Below are positions 1 through 8,582 of a stretch of DNA of 27,737 bases, piece after piece (positions within the stretch are counted from its first letter, which is position 1; the number at the start of each line of letters is the position of its first letter). The position numbers and the translations under genes are program-made. The notes beneath the pieces were generated by a model, which saw nothing but the letters and a program-made list of their open reading frames with translations, was not told where the DNA came from and ran no database searches. The stretch spans positions 1 through 27,737 of the forward strand of contig CAYXVU010000061.1 of assembly GCA_964468725.1 (NCBI GenBank), written 5' to 3'. This stretch comes from CAYXVU01 sp964468725 (GTDB lineage Bacteria; Acidobacteriota; Blastocatellia; UBA7656).

Positions 1-1912
1 CCGAACGCCGATGAATGCCGTCATTGGAATGACAGGCATCTTGCTTGATACCGACTTGTCAGCGGAACAAAAGGAGTTCGTCGAAATCATCCGTAACAGC
101 GGCGACGCATTGCTGACCATCATCAATGACATTCTCGACTTCTCAAAAATTGAATCCGGCAAGCTGGAATTAGAAAAGCACCCGTTCCAACTTACCGAAT
201 GTATCGAAGGTGCCATCGCTCTCTTTACCGAAAAGGCGGTGGAAAAAGAGATCGAAATCGGGTATGTAATCGAATCGGCAACCCCGACAATCATCTTGGG
301 TGATGCAACTCGGTTGCGACAAGTCCTCGTCAACCTCCTCAGCAATGCGGTGAAGTTTACGGCTCGAGGTGAAGTAATCATTAAAGTCACGGCAGAGAGA
401 AAAGCGGCAGACCCGTATGAACTGATCTTTTCCGTTGCCGACACCGGCATCGGCATTCCTGCGGCTCGTCAGAACCGCTTATTCCAATCCTTTACTCAAA
501 TTGATTCTTCGACAACGCGATTATACGGCGGCACGGGATTGGGGCTGGCCATCAGCAATCGGTTGTGCGAAATCATGGGCGGAAGGATGTGGGTTGACAG
601 TGAAGAGGGCAAAGGATCAACCTTCTTCTTTTCCATCTGCGTGGAAGCGGATACAGAGAAACGAGATGATTCGCCTGCCCACCTCGGGCTTATCGGCAAA
701 TCCGCGCTGTTGATCGGACAACAAACAACCAACCGGTTTTTGATTACGAAACACTTGGAGGCCTGGTCGCTGACCTCAACCAACTGCTCATCAACTGCCG
801 ATGCTTTGGCGCGCATCAAACAAGGGCAACAATTTGATCTCGTCATATTCGAATTGAGCGGCGGCGATGTGGCGAGTGCTTCTTTGCCGGAGAGTATTCA
901 ACAGATTCGCTCTACTTGCCATGTACCAATCATTCTCATCAGTTCGAAAAAAAATCAGATTCGGGCAGATCAAAAGGCGCTCTCCGAATTTCCCGATATT
1001 TATACGGTGAATAAGCCCATAAAGGCATCACAACTTTTCAATACCATCGTTGCCTCTCTATCCGGACACGCGATCAACGAAACCGCATCCGTGCCGACGA
1101 GCGGGTTCGATCATACTCTGGCTCAACGGTTGCCTCTCCGCATCTTGATTGCCGAAGATAGTTCAATCAATCAGAAACTCGCACTTCTGGTATTGGAAAA
1201 GTTGGGCTACCGCGCCGATGTTTCCGCAGATGGCATCGAAGTCTTAGAAGCCCTGCAAAGACAGACTTACGACATCATCTTGATGGACATGCAGATGCCC
1301 TATATGGATGGGTTGGAGACCACCCGCCGTATCCGCGAACGCTTCCCGGCAACGAGACAGCCATGGATCGTTGCCCTCACGGCCAATGCGATGGGGGGCG
1401 ACCGGGCAAAGTGTTTGCAAGCAGGCATGAATGATTACTTGAGCAAGCCTTTGCGGATTGAAGAACTGCAAGCGGCGCTCGAGCGCACGACGCAAAATAT
1501 GGGCAATCAAAAGGTGGCCGAAGCGGAAGAAGAGGCGGGGTGTGTATCTCTCGATCAAACCGCTCTCGATATGTACCGTAATTTGGAAGATGGCAACGAG
1601 AGCATTCTAGCGGAAATCATCCATCTCTTCCTTGAAGACACGCCTGCTCACATCGAGGCCATTCGCTCAGCCATTGCCAAACAGGATAGCGAAGCGTTAA
1701 GCCGATCCGCACATAGTCTGAAGGGCAGCAGTTTGGCAATTGGCGCAGGTCGTTTAGCCCAAACCAGCGGCCAGTTAGAGGCGCAGGCCAGAAGGAAAGA
1801 TTTCAGCGAGACAGAAAGGATGTTTGAAGCATTAGCTTATGAGTTCGATTTAGTACGTCACGCACTCCTCAAAGAGCTACCCTCATTCCCTCCTTCGAAT
1901 CTGGTAAATTAG
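1..1912 (+). CDS. Hybrid sensor histidine kinase with two receivers and Hpt (5' truncated)
   Basis: The reading frame is already open at the window edge: codons from base 2 read R-T-P and run into MNAVIG at base 11, the tail of a HisKA H-box (HEIRTPMN). The ATG at 11 is therefore internal, and the phospho-accepting His lies just outside the window. Numbering from that Met: the rest of HisKA (1-45); HATPase_c with N-box Asn112, G1 box DTGIG (144-148) and G2 box GGTGLG (173-178); a degenerate receiver (about 225-345) with Glu281 where the acceptor Asp should be; a canonical receiver (about 378-495) with LIAEDS and acceptor Asp426; and a C-terminal Hpt domain with His568 in AHSLKGS. Phosphate would pass His-Asp-His to an unlinked response regulator. 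The input domain is not visible, so the signal is unknown. A hairpin follows the stop. Confidence 0.95.
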   Translation, partial: RTPMNAVIGMTGILLDTDLSAEQKEFVEIIRNSGDALLTIINDILDFSKIESGKLELEKHPFQLTECIEGAIALFTEKAVEKEIEIGYVIESATPTIILGDATRLRQVLVNLLSNAVKFTARGEVIIKVTAERKAADPYELIFSVADTGIGIPAARQNRLFQSFTQIDSSTTRLYGGTGLGLAISNRLCEIMGGRMWVDSEEGKGSTFFFSICVEADTEKRDDSPAHLGLIGKSALLIGQQTTNRFLITKHLEAWSLTSTNCSSTADALARIKQGQQFDLVIFELSGGDVASASLPESIQQIRSTCHVPIILISSKKNQIRADQKALSEFPDIYTVNKPIKASQLFNTIVASLSGHAINETASVPTSGFDHTLAQRLPLRILIAEDSSINQKLALLVLEKLGYRADVSADGIEVLEALQRQTYDIILMDMQMPYMDGLETTRRIRERFPATRQPWIVALTANAMGGDRAKCLQAGMNDYLSKPLRIEELQAALERTTQNMGNQKVAEAEEEAGCVSLDQTALDMYRNLEDGNESILAEIIHLFLEDTPAHIEAIRSAIAKQDSEALSRSAHSLKGSSLAIGAGRLAQTSGQLEAQARRKDFSETERMFEALAYEFDLVRHALLKELPSFPPSNLVN

Positions 1913-1924
1913 CATCGGCGACGA

Positions 1925-1965
1925 AACCTTTCTCTCATCTGATCGCGCGATCCGAGAGAGAGGTT
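1925..1965 (+). terminator. Hairpin after the histidine kinase gene, possible terminator
   Basis: Arms 1925-1936 and 1954-1965 can pair over 12 positions with one G-U pair. The loop region contains the palindrome GATCGCGCGATC (1941-1952). It sits 12 bases after the kinase stop codon. No T-run follows, so it may be an RNA-processing or 3'-end structure rather than a classical intrinsic terminator. Confidence 0.4.
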
Positions 1966-2052
1966 AGAGGGTTGCTACCCCAACTTCAGTAGTTCTCTGA
2001 TGGTTTGAACGGTTAAGAGATTCCTAATTTTCTCTGCACAATGAATTTGGAG

Positions 2053-2088
2053 ACCTGCTTGCATTTTTATTCATGAAGCAGGTATCAT
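2053..2088 (+). promoter_or_regulatory. Promoter of the rimP-nusA-infB cluster with an overlapping inverted repeat
   Basis: A sigma70-like pair is visible: TTGCAT (2059-2064), an 18-base spacer, and TATCAT (2083-2088), predicting a start near 2094-2096. A perfect 8-bp inverted repeat, ACCTGCTT (2053-2060) and AAGCAGGT (2076-2083), spaced by 15 bases, touches both hexamers. It could be an operator for a dimeric regulator, though chance is possible at this length. The predicted transcript begins just before the rimP leader hairpin. Confidence 0.45.
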
Positions 2089-2101
2089 ACGGGGCTTGCT
2101 G

Positions 2102-2129
2102 AAAAGTGGGTATTTCGCCCACTTTTTTT
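2102..2129 (+). terminator. rimP leader: terminator-like hairpin before the rimP start
   Basis: AAAAGTGGG (2102-2110) pairs perfectly with CCCACTTTT (2118-2126) around a 7-base loop, and the T-run continues to 2129. This is an intrinsic terminator located inside the 5' leader, 11 bases before the rimP ATG and about 8 bases after the predicted transcription start. Terminator-like hairpins of this kind upstream of rimP are described as the 'rimP leader' in proteobacteria, where premature termination is thought to control the operon. The match here rests on position and hairpin shape, not on a covariance-model search. Confidence 0.6.
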
Positions 2130-2140
2130 CTTGGGTGGTA

Positions 2141-2602
2141 ATGAGTAAGGTAAATCGAGAAGCCATTGAAGAGATCATTGAACGGGTGACGGCACGAGAA
2201 AGCTTGGAATTAGTACACTGGGAAACTATCGGGCCGCGTCATCATTTCACCTTACGAATCTTCATTGATAAACCTAGCGGCGTTACCCATGCAGACTGCG
2301 AAGTCGTCAGCAATCAGGTCGGGGCGCTGCTGGATATGGAAGATTTAATTGACGGCGGTTATCTGCTGGAAGTCTCTTCTCCGGGTATCGAGCGCGGCTT
2401 ATATAAGCAGAGCGATTACCAACGTTTTGCCGGTCAGCGCATCCGCTTAAAAACGTTTTCGCCGATCAATGGCCAGCGTAACTTTCACGGTCTACTGGTA
2501 GGAATCGCAGAGTCGGTCATCACCCTGACCGTTGATGGGGTTGGCGATTTGCAGATTCCGTTCGAGCAGATCGCCAAAGCGAATATCGAGTACGAATTTT
2601 AG
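2141..2602 (+). CDS. rimP: Ribosome maturation factor RimP
   Basis: RimP helps 30S subunits mature by binding ribosomal protein S12 during assembly. The protein has 153 residues, usual for the family, with the N-terminal alpha/beta domain (about 1-80, containing the conserved LLEVSSPGIERGL) and a C-terminal SH3-like barrel (about 85-150). The open frame reaches back to a TTG at 2096, but those extra 15 codons would be encoded by the leader hairpin. The ATG at 2141 gives the normal N-terminus and has a weak GGGTGGT ribosome site. The gene is first in rimP-nusA-infB, with nusA beginning 10 bases after its stop. Confidence 0.95.
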   Translation: MSKVNREAIEEIIERVTARESLELVHWETIGPRHHFTLRIFIDKPSGVTHADCEVVSNQVGALLDMEDLIDGGYLLEVSSPGIERGLYKQSDYQRFAGQRIRLKTFSPINGQRNFHGLLVGIAESVITLTVDGVGDLQIPFEQIAKANIEYEF

Positions 2603-2612
2603 GTGAGAGAAT

Positions 2613-4292
2613 ATGTCCACGAGTCCGATTACTCAAACAATAGAGATGTTAAGCCGGGAGAAAGGGATTGAACCGCAAGTCATTATCTCGGCCATCGAAG
2701 ACGCCGTCGTTTCGGCCGCAAAAAAACAGTTTAAGACGACGGAAGAACTGCACGCCCGATTTAACTCCGAAACCGGCGATGTCGAACTCTTTGCCCTGAT
2801 GACGGTGGTCGAAGAAGTACAAGACCCGGCCACCGAAATCAGTCTGGCTGAAGTCGAATCCTATGGCGTCGAAGGGGCAGAGGTTGGCGACCAATTGGAA
2901 TTTCCTAAGTCGCGTGAAGAGTTGGGACGCATTGCCGCACAGACTGCCAAACAGATTATCTTTCAAAAAGTCCGCGAAGCGGAACGCAATAACGTATACG
3001 AAGAATATATCAACCGACTTGGCGAACTGATTCACGGTTTCGTCAAACGGTTCGAAGGCGGACGTATCATCGTCGACCTCGGCAAAATCGAAGCCGTACT
3101 GCCCAAAACCGAACAATCGCGCGCCGAATCTTTCACTCAAGGCGAACGCATACGCGTTGTCATCAACGATGTCAACAAGGATTCCAAAGGGCCGCAAGTC
3201 GAAGTCTCGCGCACTTCCCCTGAATTGCTGAAGCGACTCTTCGAAATGGAAGTGCCGGAAATTTACGATGGGACGGTACAAATCAAAGCGGCAGTGCGCG
3301 AACCCGGTGACCGCGCCAAAATCGCCGTCGTCTCGACCGAACGCGATGTTGATCCGGTCGGCGCGTGCGTCGGAATGAAAGGCTCGCGCGTTCAAGCCAT
3401 CATTCGAGAATTGCGGGGCGAGCGAATCGATATCATCGAATGGAACGAAGACCCGGCAGTCTTTGCCGCCAATGCCTTATCACCGGCAAAAGTCTCAAAG
3501 GTCGAAATCAATAGCTTCGAAGAGAAACACCTGACCGTCACCGTTCCCGAAGATCAACTGTCGCTCGCCATCGGCAAGCGCGGGCAGAATGTTCGACTGG
3601 CAGCGAAGCTTGTCGGCTGGCACGTTGATATCCGCAGCGCCGAAGAAGCCGCGCGCGCCGCCGCTGCACAACTCGAAGCCGTGATGGCAGGCGGAGAAGC
3701 TTCACTGGCCGATATCCGAGAAAGCCTCGCATTGGACCAGATCACAGCGCAACGATTGAAAGATCGCGGCGTGGAAACCATTGAACGATTGGCAGAGATG
3801 TCCGTTGACGAACTGGTTGACGCGATTGATGTGAGTTTCGATCAGGCCAATGAAATTATTGAACGCTCCCGTCGCTTGCTGGCACAAAAGCGTTTGCGCG
3901 AATCTCAGTCACCGCATCAAGAAGATGCTACGGTAGACTCGGGTGAAGAGGCAGGTGAAGAAGGTTCTGCCGAAAGCGCAGCCGCCGTCCAAGTTGAGGA
4001 GGGAGACCCCTTCCAGCCACAGGAAGCCAGCGATACCGAGCCTTCAGGGGAGGCACAGAGTGCAGAGCCATCCGATGAGGAAGCACCTCTTGAAACGGAA
4101 GCGACCGACATAGAGTCGTCGGTCAAGGCGACGGCTACTGAATCAACACCTGAACAAGAGGGGCAAGAAGCATCGGGGAGTTCCGATGCACCGTCCAGCA
4201 GTGCGAGCATAGAAGAGGCAACCAATAATGAATCCGACACCGATGAAGAGGTACCGCAAGGAGAGGATGGTGATGAATCGAAGCCTGAATAG
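2613..4292 (+). CDS. nusA: Transcription termination/antitermination factor NusA
   Basis: NusA binds RNA polymerase and nascent RNA and modulates pausing, termination and antitermination. Order of domains in 559 residues: NusA N-terminal domain (1-125), S1 domain (about 138-205), KH1 with GMKG (near 254) and KH2 with GKRG (near 321), then a helix-hairpin-helix segment (about 360-425). From residue 430 to the end runs a 130-residue low-complexity tail, about one third Asp/Glu with only two Lys and no Arg; a tail like this is not part of the conserved core. GTGAGAGA precedes the ATG. The gene is cotranscribed with rimP. The ylxR gene often found after nusA is missing, and infB begins 97 bases downstream. 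Confidence 0.97.
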   Translation: MSTSPITQTIEMLSREKGIEPQVIISAIEDAVVSAAKKQFKTTEELHARFNSETGDVELFALMTVVEEVQDPATEISLAEVESYGVEGAEVGDQLEFPKSREELGRIAAQTAKQIIFQKVREAERNNVYEEYINRLGELIHGFVKRFEGGRIIVDLGKIEAVLPKTEQSRAESFTQGERIRVVINDVNKDSKGPQVEVSRTSPELLKRLFEMEVPEIYDGTVQIKAAVREPGDRAKIAVVSTERDVDPVGACVGMKGSRVQAIIRELRGERIDIIEWNEDPAVFAANALSPAKVSKVEINSFEEKHLTVTVPEDQLSLAIGKRGQNVRLAAKLVGWHVDIRSAEEAARAAAAQLEAVMAGGEASLADIRESLALDQITAQRLKDRGVETIERLAEMSVDELVDAIDVSFDQANEIIERSRRLLAQKRLRESQSPHQEDATVDSGEEAGEEGSAESAAAVQVEEGDPFQPQEASDTEPSGEAQSAEPSDEEAPLETEATDIESSVKATATESTPEQEGQEASGSSDAPSSSASIEEATNNESDTDEEVPQGEDGDESKPE

Positions 4293-4327
4293 GTGAAGGG
4301 CTAACCGATAAGCAGAGGGTGTTTGGC

Positions 4328-4357
4328 GAAGGTTGTCAAAAACCTTCCCCCATTTTT
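4328..4357 (+). terminator. Hairpin with T-run between nusA and infB, possible attenuator
   Basis: GAAGGTT (4328-4334) pairs with AACCTTC (4341-4347) around a 6-base loop. After CCCC and A comes a run of five T (4353-4357). The T-run is offset from the stem, so termination may be partial. It could adjust infB expression relative to nusA or be a processing site. Confidence 0.35.
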
Positions 4358-4389
4358 CTACAGGGAGAGGTTGGGCAGTTACGGACATT

Positions 4390-7062
4390 ATGGCAGGGCA
4401 AAAAATAAGAATTTACGATCTTGCGAAAGAACTGAAACTCGATAATAAGCGGGTACTCGAAGACGCGAGGCGCGAAGGAATTGATGTCAGCGTTCCCTCC
4501 AATACCGTCCCATTCGAAGTGGCAGAACGTATTCGCAGCAAGTATTTCCCCAAAAAAGTTGCTCCGACAGCGGGGCCACGACTGGTTAAAGTTATTAAAA
4601 CTGAGCCTGCCAAATCAGCCGCATCGGTCGAAGACGAAACGCCGCAAGTAATCGCTGCCGAACCGGTAGAAGCGCCCGAAGCAGCGCCAACCGTAACGCC
4701 TGCCACACCAGAAACACCGCCGCCTGATCTGAATAAACCCCGCATCTTGGTTCTCAAAAAAGAGCAGCCCTCTGCGGCTACAGCAACCGAGATACAGGCC
4801 GAACCTGCGGAGACAGGGGCGGAAGAAGAGGTCATCAGCGAACTGCCCCCTTCCATTGCCGAAGAGCCACAACCGGAAATTGCTGAGCCGACACCTCCGA
4901 TTCCTGTCAAAGAAGCTCCGGAACCGGCACGCGCAACTGGCTCACAACAAGTCAGAATCCTCAAACCCGTGACTCCCTATGTTCCGCCTCCGCCTCCGCC
5001 TCCGGCACAACGTCCGAGCGTCGTCGGCAAAGCGGCATCGCCCGCCGCGCGCGCCGAAGGGGCAACGGCGATTCCCGATGCCGCGGCTCCGAAAAAATTG
5101 AGTACGACCTATGTACCGCAGGACACCGGACGTCCGAAAAAACGGACGCGAAGGGGTGGCAAACGGACGGGAGAAATTGGGCACGAAGAGAGTAAACGTT
5201 TCGAATCAACAGGCCGACCCCTTCGCGGTACGGCTGCCGCTCCGAAAACCAAACCCGTATTCACTGAGTTTAAGTCCGTCAAGCTGGTTGAGGGCATCAC
5301 CGTAAAAGATTTTTCCGAGAAGCTTGAATTAAAGGCAAAAGACATCGTTCAGGAATTGCTCAAGCGTGGTGTAATGGCGACGATCAATCAGACCATGAAT
5401 CAAGAGGTCGCCAAAACGATTGGCAAAGATTACGGGTTCGACATCAACTTTGTACCTTTTGAAGAGATGATTTTGGATGAAGAAGATACCAAAATCATCG
5501 AGTCGGGTGAAGAAGAGTTGATGCCTCGCGCCCCGGTCGTTACGGTTATGGGACACGTCGATCATGGCAAAACCTCTTTGCTCGATGCCATTCGCCAAAC
5601 CCATGTAGCCGAAGGCGAAGCTGGCGGCATTACTCAACACATCGGCGCGTATGCCGTCACCGTTGCCGACCCTGACGAATCCGAAAAGGAACGCCCGATT
5701 GTCTTCCTTGACACCCCCGGTCACGAAGCCTTCACCATGATGCGCGCACGCGGAGCGCGGGTAACCGATGTGGTGGTGCTAGTGGTTGCCGCCGATGATG
5801 GCGTGATGCCGCAAACTATCGAAGCCATTGATCACTCGCGCGCCGCTGAGGTGCCGATCATCGTTGCCATCAACAAGATTGATAAACCGGAAGCGCAGCC
5901 GGATAGAGTCAAGCAGGAATTAGCGGATCGCGGGCTGCTTTGGGACGGATGGGGCGGCGATACAGTTATGGTCGAAGTCTCTGCCAAAAAGCAGGAGAAC
6001 CTCGATCACCTGTTAGAGATGATCATCCTGACTTCCGACCTGCTCAATATCAGAGCCAATCCCAGCCGTTTGGCATCAGGCGTTGTACTTGAAGCCAAAT
6101 TGGATAAAGGTCGCGGAGCGGTGGCAACCGTATTGGTGCAACAGGGCACGCTGAGTGTTGGTGACGCCTTTATCGCCGGACAGGTGTTCGGGCGCGTGCG
6201 TGCCATGTTCGATGATCGCGGTCGCAATGTCGAGCAAGCGGCTCCCGCAAGCCCGGTCGAAGTGCTCGGCATGCAAGGAGTGCCGCAAGCCGGAGATCAA
6301 TTCCAAGTCGTTCAAGACCCAACGCAGGCGCAAAACATCGCGCATCAACGTCAGATGCAAGCGCGCCTGGCAGCGATCTCCCGCACCTCTGCGCGCGGCC
6401 TCGAACAACTACTCGCCGACAAGAATCAGGTGAAAGAGTTATTGGTCATTCTCAAGGGCGACGTACAAGGTTCCGTCGAAGCGGTTCGTGATGCCCTCAA
6501 TAAACTCTCAACCGACAAGGTGAAAATTCGCATCATCCGCTCTGGCGTCGGGGCCATAACGGAATCTGATGTGATGTTGGCTTCCGCTTCGTCAAGCGAT
6601 ATGAATCGTGCGGCGGTCATCATTGGCTTCAATGTTCGCCCGCAAAGCCGCGCCCGCGAATTAGCCGAAATCGAGAATGTAGACATTCGCCTGCACACCA
6701 TCATCTACAAGATCGAAGAAGAGTTGCGTAATGCGATGCTCGGCTTGATGGATACGACCAAACGCGAAGTCATCACTGGTCATGCGGAGATTCGGCAGGT
6801 CTTTCGAGTCCCCAAAGTCGGACAGGTCGCCGGTTGTTATATTACAGATGGCTTCTTGAAACGCTCAACAGCGCGGGTTCTGCGCGACAACGTAGTTGTT
6901 TACGAGGGGCGCATTGATACCCTCAAACGAATCAAAGAGGATGTCGGCGAAGTTAAACAAGGTTTCGAGTGCGGCATTTTGCTGGAGCGATTTCAGGATG
7001 TGAAGGTCGGCGACATCATCGAAGCCTACATCACCGAAGAAGTCGCGCCGACGAAGCTATAA
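4390..7062 (+). CDS. infB: Translation initiation factor IF-2
   Basis: IF-2 is the GTPase that places initiator fMet-tRNA on the 30S subunit and promotes subunit joining. The 890 residues show an N-terminal IF2_N module starting KIRIYDLAKEL (1-52), a Pro/Ala/Glu-rich linker (about 55-280, with seven consecutive Pro at 199-205), a second IF2_N-like module (about 295-355), and the G domain: G1 GHVDHGKT (388-395), G3 DTPGH (441-445), G4 NKID (495-498). Domains II, III and IV follow. An in-frame TTG at 4333 would overlap the hairpin, so the ATG at 4390 was chosen on family N-terminus. Its ribosome site is weak; the nearest purine-rich GGGAGAGG is about 20 bases upstream. The gene ends convergent with rimI, and rbfA does not follow. 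Confidence 0.96.
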   Translation: MAGQKIRIYDLAKELKLDNKRVLEDARREGIDVSVPSNTVPFEVAERIRSKYFPKKVAPTAGPRLVKVIKTEPAKSAASVEDETPQVIAAEPVEAPEAAPTVTPATPETPPPDLNKPRILVLKKEQPSAATATEIQAEPAETGAEEEVISELPPSIAEEPQPEIAEPTPPIPVKEAPEPARATGSQQVRILKPVTPYVPPPPPPPAQRPSVVGKAASPAARAEGATAIPDAAAPKKLSTTYVPQDTGRPKKRTRRGGKRTGEIGHEESKRFESTGRPLRGTAAAPKTKPVFTEFKSVKLVEGITVKDFSEKLELKAKDIVQELLKRGVMATINQTMNQEVAKTIGKDYGFDINFVPFEEMILDEEDTKIIESGEEELMPRAPVVTVMGHVDHGKTSLLDAIRQTHVAEGEAGGITQHIGAYAVTVADPDESEKERPIVFLDTPGHEAFTMMRARGARVTDVVVLVVAADDGVMPQTIEAIDHSRAAEVPIIVAINKIDKPEAQPDRVKQELADRGLLWDGWGGDTVMVEVSAKKQENLDHLLEMIILTSDLLNIRANPSRLASGVVLEAKLDKGRGAVATVLVQQGTLSVGDAFIAGQVFGRVRAMFDDRGRNVEQAAPASPVEVLGMQGVPQAGDQFQVVQDPTQAQNIAHQRQMQARLAAISRTSARGLEQLLADKNQVKELLVILKGDVQGSVEAVRDALNKLSTDKVKIRIIRSGVGAITESDVMLASASSSDMNRAAVIIGFNVRPQSRARELAEIENVDIRLHTIIYKIEEELRNAMLGLMDTTKREVITGHAEIRQVFRVPKVGQVAGCYITDGFLKRSTARVLRDNVVVYEGRIDTLKRIKEDVGEVKQGFECGILLERFQDVKVGDIIEAYITEEVAPTKL

Positions 7063-7084
7063 TCCGGTTTTGACACCGCTTCGC

Positions 7085-7597
7085 TCATCTCTCGACGGAC
7101 TCTAGATTGAGTTTCATCACGAACGCATCTTCGGTAGGAAAGCGGTAGTAATCCCGACGCCGCGCAATGTAAGCAAATCCGAGTTTACGATATAAGGCTT
7201 GCGCGGCTTCATTCGAAGCGCGCACTTCCAGTAAAACGTAGCGGACACAACGCCGTTTCCCTTCCTCAAGCGCCATCAAAATCAGGTTTTGTGCGACACC
7301 GAGTTTGCGATGCTCCGGGTGCGACGCGATATTATTGATGTGCAGTTCGTCTTCTACCATCCAACCGGCAAAGAATCCTAAGATGCGGCGTCCCGTGTCT
7401 CGATTGCCAGCTACCAACATCAACGAATTATCATTGGTCAATAATTCACGTTGATAGGCATCATAGCCCCAGCGATTGAGGCCAGAGAGCTCCTCGATTT
7501 CGACGACCTCCGACAAATCGTCAAGTCGCATCCATCGAATGTCGTAGGATGGGTGGGTGAAATCAAATTCCGATTCGCTCCACTTCACAGAAGACAC
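7085..7597 (-). CDS. rimI: Ribosomal protein S18 alanine N-acetyltransferase RimI (GNAT)
   Basis: This is a GNAT-fold acetyltransferase; the family member RimI acetylates the N-terminal Ala of S18. The 170 residues include the acetyl-CoA loop in EHRKLGVAQNL (near 96-106) and the C-terminal motif ASNEAAQALYRKLGF typical of RimI. The GTG start at 7597 is supported by a strong GAGGAGAAGG (7601-7610). This start gives a short N-terminal extension relative to many RimI proteins. The gene is 15 bases after tsaB, a common pairing, and its 3' end faces infB across 22 bases. GNAT substrate assignment from sequence alone is less certain than the fold. Confidence 0.88.
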   Translation of the reverse strand: MSSVKWSESEFDFTHPSYDIRWMRLDDLSEVVEIEELSGLNRWGYDAYQRELLTNDNSLMLVAGNRDTGRRILGFFAGWMVEDELHINNIASHPEHRKLGVAQNLILMALEEGKRRCVRYVLLEVRASNEAAQALYRKLGFAYIARRRDYYRFPTEDAFVMKLNLESVER

Positions 7598-7612
7598 GTT
7601 CCTTCTCCTCGA

Positions 7613-8503
7613 TTAAACATCGGTTTTCATATCGAGCGGTTGTTGGTGAACCAATCGCTTGATTTTACTGCCGAGCAAGCCTTGTGACAGCTTAACCTCG
7701 GCCTCTGCGGGGCGCACGTAAACGGCTTGCAACTGACCGGCGCTCACCGCTTCCCCCTTTTGGAATCTTTGCTGAGCAAGCCGCAGGAGCGCAACAGCGA
7801 CTTCAGGGGTTGCCGACCGGATGTGCCAATTTCGTCCCTGACTCAGTTGGCTAATAACCTCTTGATAGGTTACGGCTCCGTCCCCACAAAAAGTCAGATC
7901 GTTCAGCTCAGCGCGGGCACAATCATCTAACCGGTTTTGCTGATCTCCTGGCTCCCTCAGATGCCCTTGCGATGATTCGCTGAAGCCGCTCTCAAGGCGA
8001 TGAGATTGAGAAGGGTCGAGGCCTTCAATAGCTGCCTGTGGAGTCGCAACCATCGCAACGCTCCGGGCTTTCGGCATTCCCGCTTCATCAAAGGAAAAGA
8101 GCTGCGAATAGACCTCGCCACGGGTTGCTCCGATCAAAGCGCAAACCGGATTGCGCGATTGTGCGGCAACCGCAGCCAGCTCTAAAGAGGTGATGCCGAT
8201 GAGGCCAAGCCGGTAGGCAAAGGCTAATCCTTTCGCGGCTGCGATGCCGACGCGAATGCCCGTAAAGGCTCCCGGCCCGATGGTTAAAGCGATTGCATTG
8301 ATCTCATTCAAATGAGTATGAGCGCGATTGAGAAGATTACGAATTTCGCTCCACAAGTAAGCAGAGCGTTGCCCAATGAGTTCTCCTTCGAATTGTGCGC
8401 GCACCTCCGCCGCGCAACCCACCACCAGGCGGGTCAAGGCGGTCGAGGTGTCGAGTGCCAGAATCACGGCATCAGTCGTTTGTGGTGTAAGAGATGAGTC
8501 CAT
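7613..8503 (-). CDS. tsaB: tRNA threonylcarbamoyladenosine biosynthesis protein TsaB
   Basis: TsaB is the ASKHA-fold partner of TsaD in the cytosolic complex that makes t6A37 on ANN-decoding tRNAs. Family motifs are clear: LALDTSTALTRL at the start (15-26) and TIGPGAFTGIRVG (74-86). At 296 residues the protein is longer than the usual 220-240. Part of the excess is a hydrophilic stretch at about 161-201 before the C-terminal segment. The open frame extends further upstream to 8977 over the divergent pfkA gene; the ATG at 8503 gives the normal N-terminus and leaves room for a promoter. It heads a tsaB-rimI operon. Confidence 0.9.
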   Translation of the reverse strand: MDSSLTPQTTDAVILALDTSTALTRLVVGCAAEVRAQFEGELIGQRSAYLWSEIRNLLNRAHTHLNEINAIALTIGPGAFTGIRVGIAAAKGLAFAYRLGLIGITSLELAAVAAQSRNPVCALIGATRGEVYSQLFSFDEAGMPKARSVAMVATPQAAIEGLDPSQSHRLESGFSESSQGHLREPGDQQNRLDDCARAELNDLTFCGDGAVTYQEVISQLSQGRNWHIRSATPEVAVALLRLAQQRFQKGEAVSAGQLQAVYVRPAEAEVKLSQGLLGSKIKRLVHQQPLDMKTDV

Positions 8504-8582
8504 CACTTCGCTTAGCCAGATCCTATCGCCTGTCTTCTTGCTGACTCTGTGTGGTCGAGTTTGACACTCTCCACATGCGGCG

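Noticed and set aside
2649..3395. 248-codon minus-strand open frame inside nusA
   Set aside because: It lies entirely antisense to a clear nusA gene and its product is a low-complexity Phe/Asp-rich string with no recognisable domain.
7063..7084. Possible bidirectional terminator between infB and rimI
   Set aside because: Only a 4-bp CGGT/ACCG stem can be formed, with no T-run in either direction.
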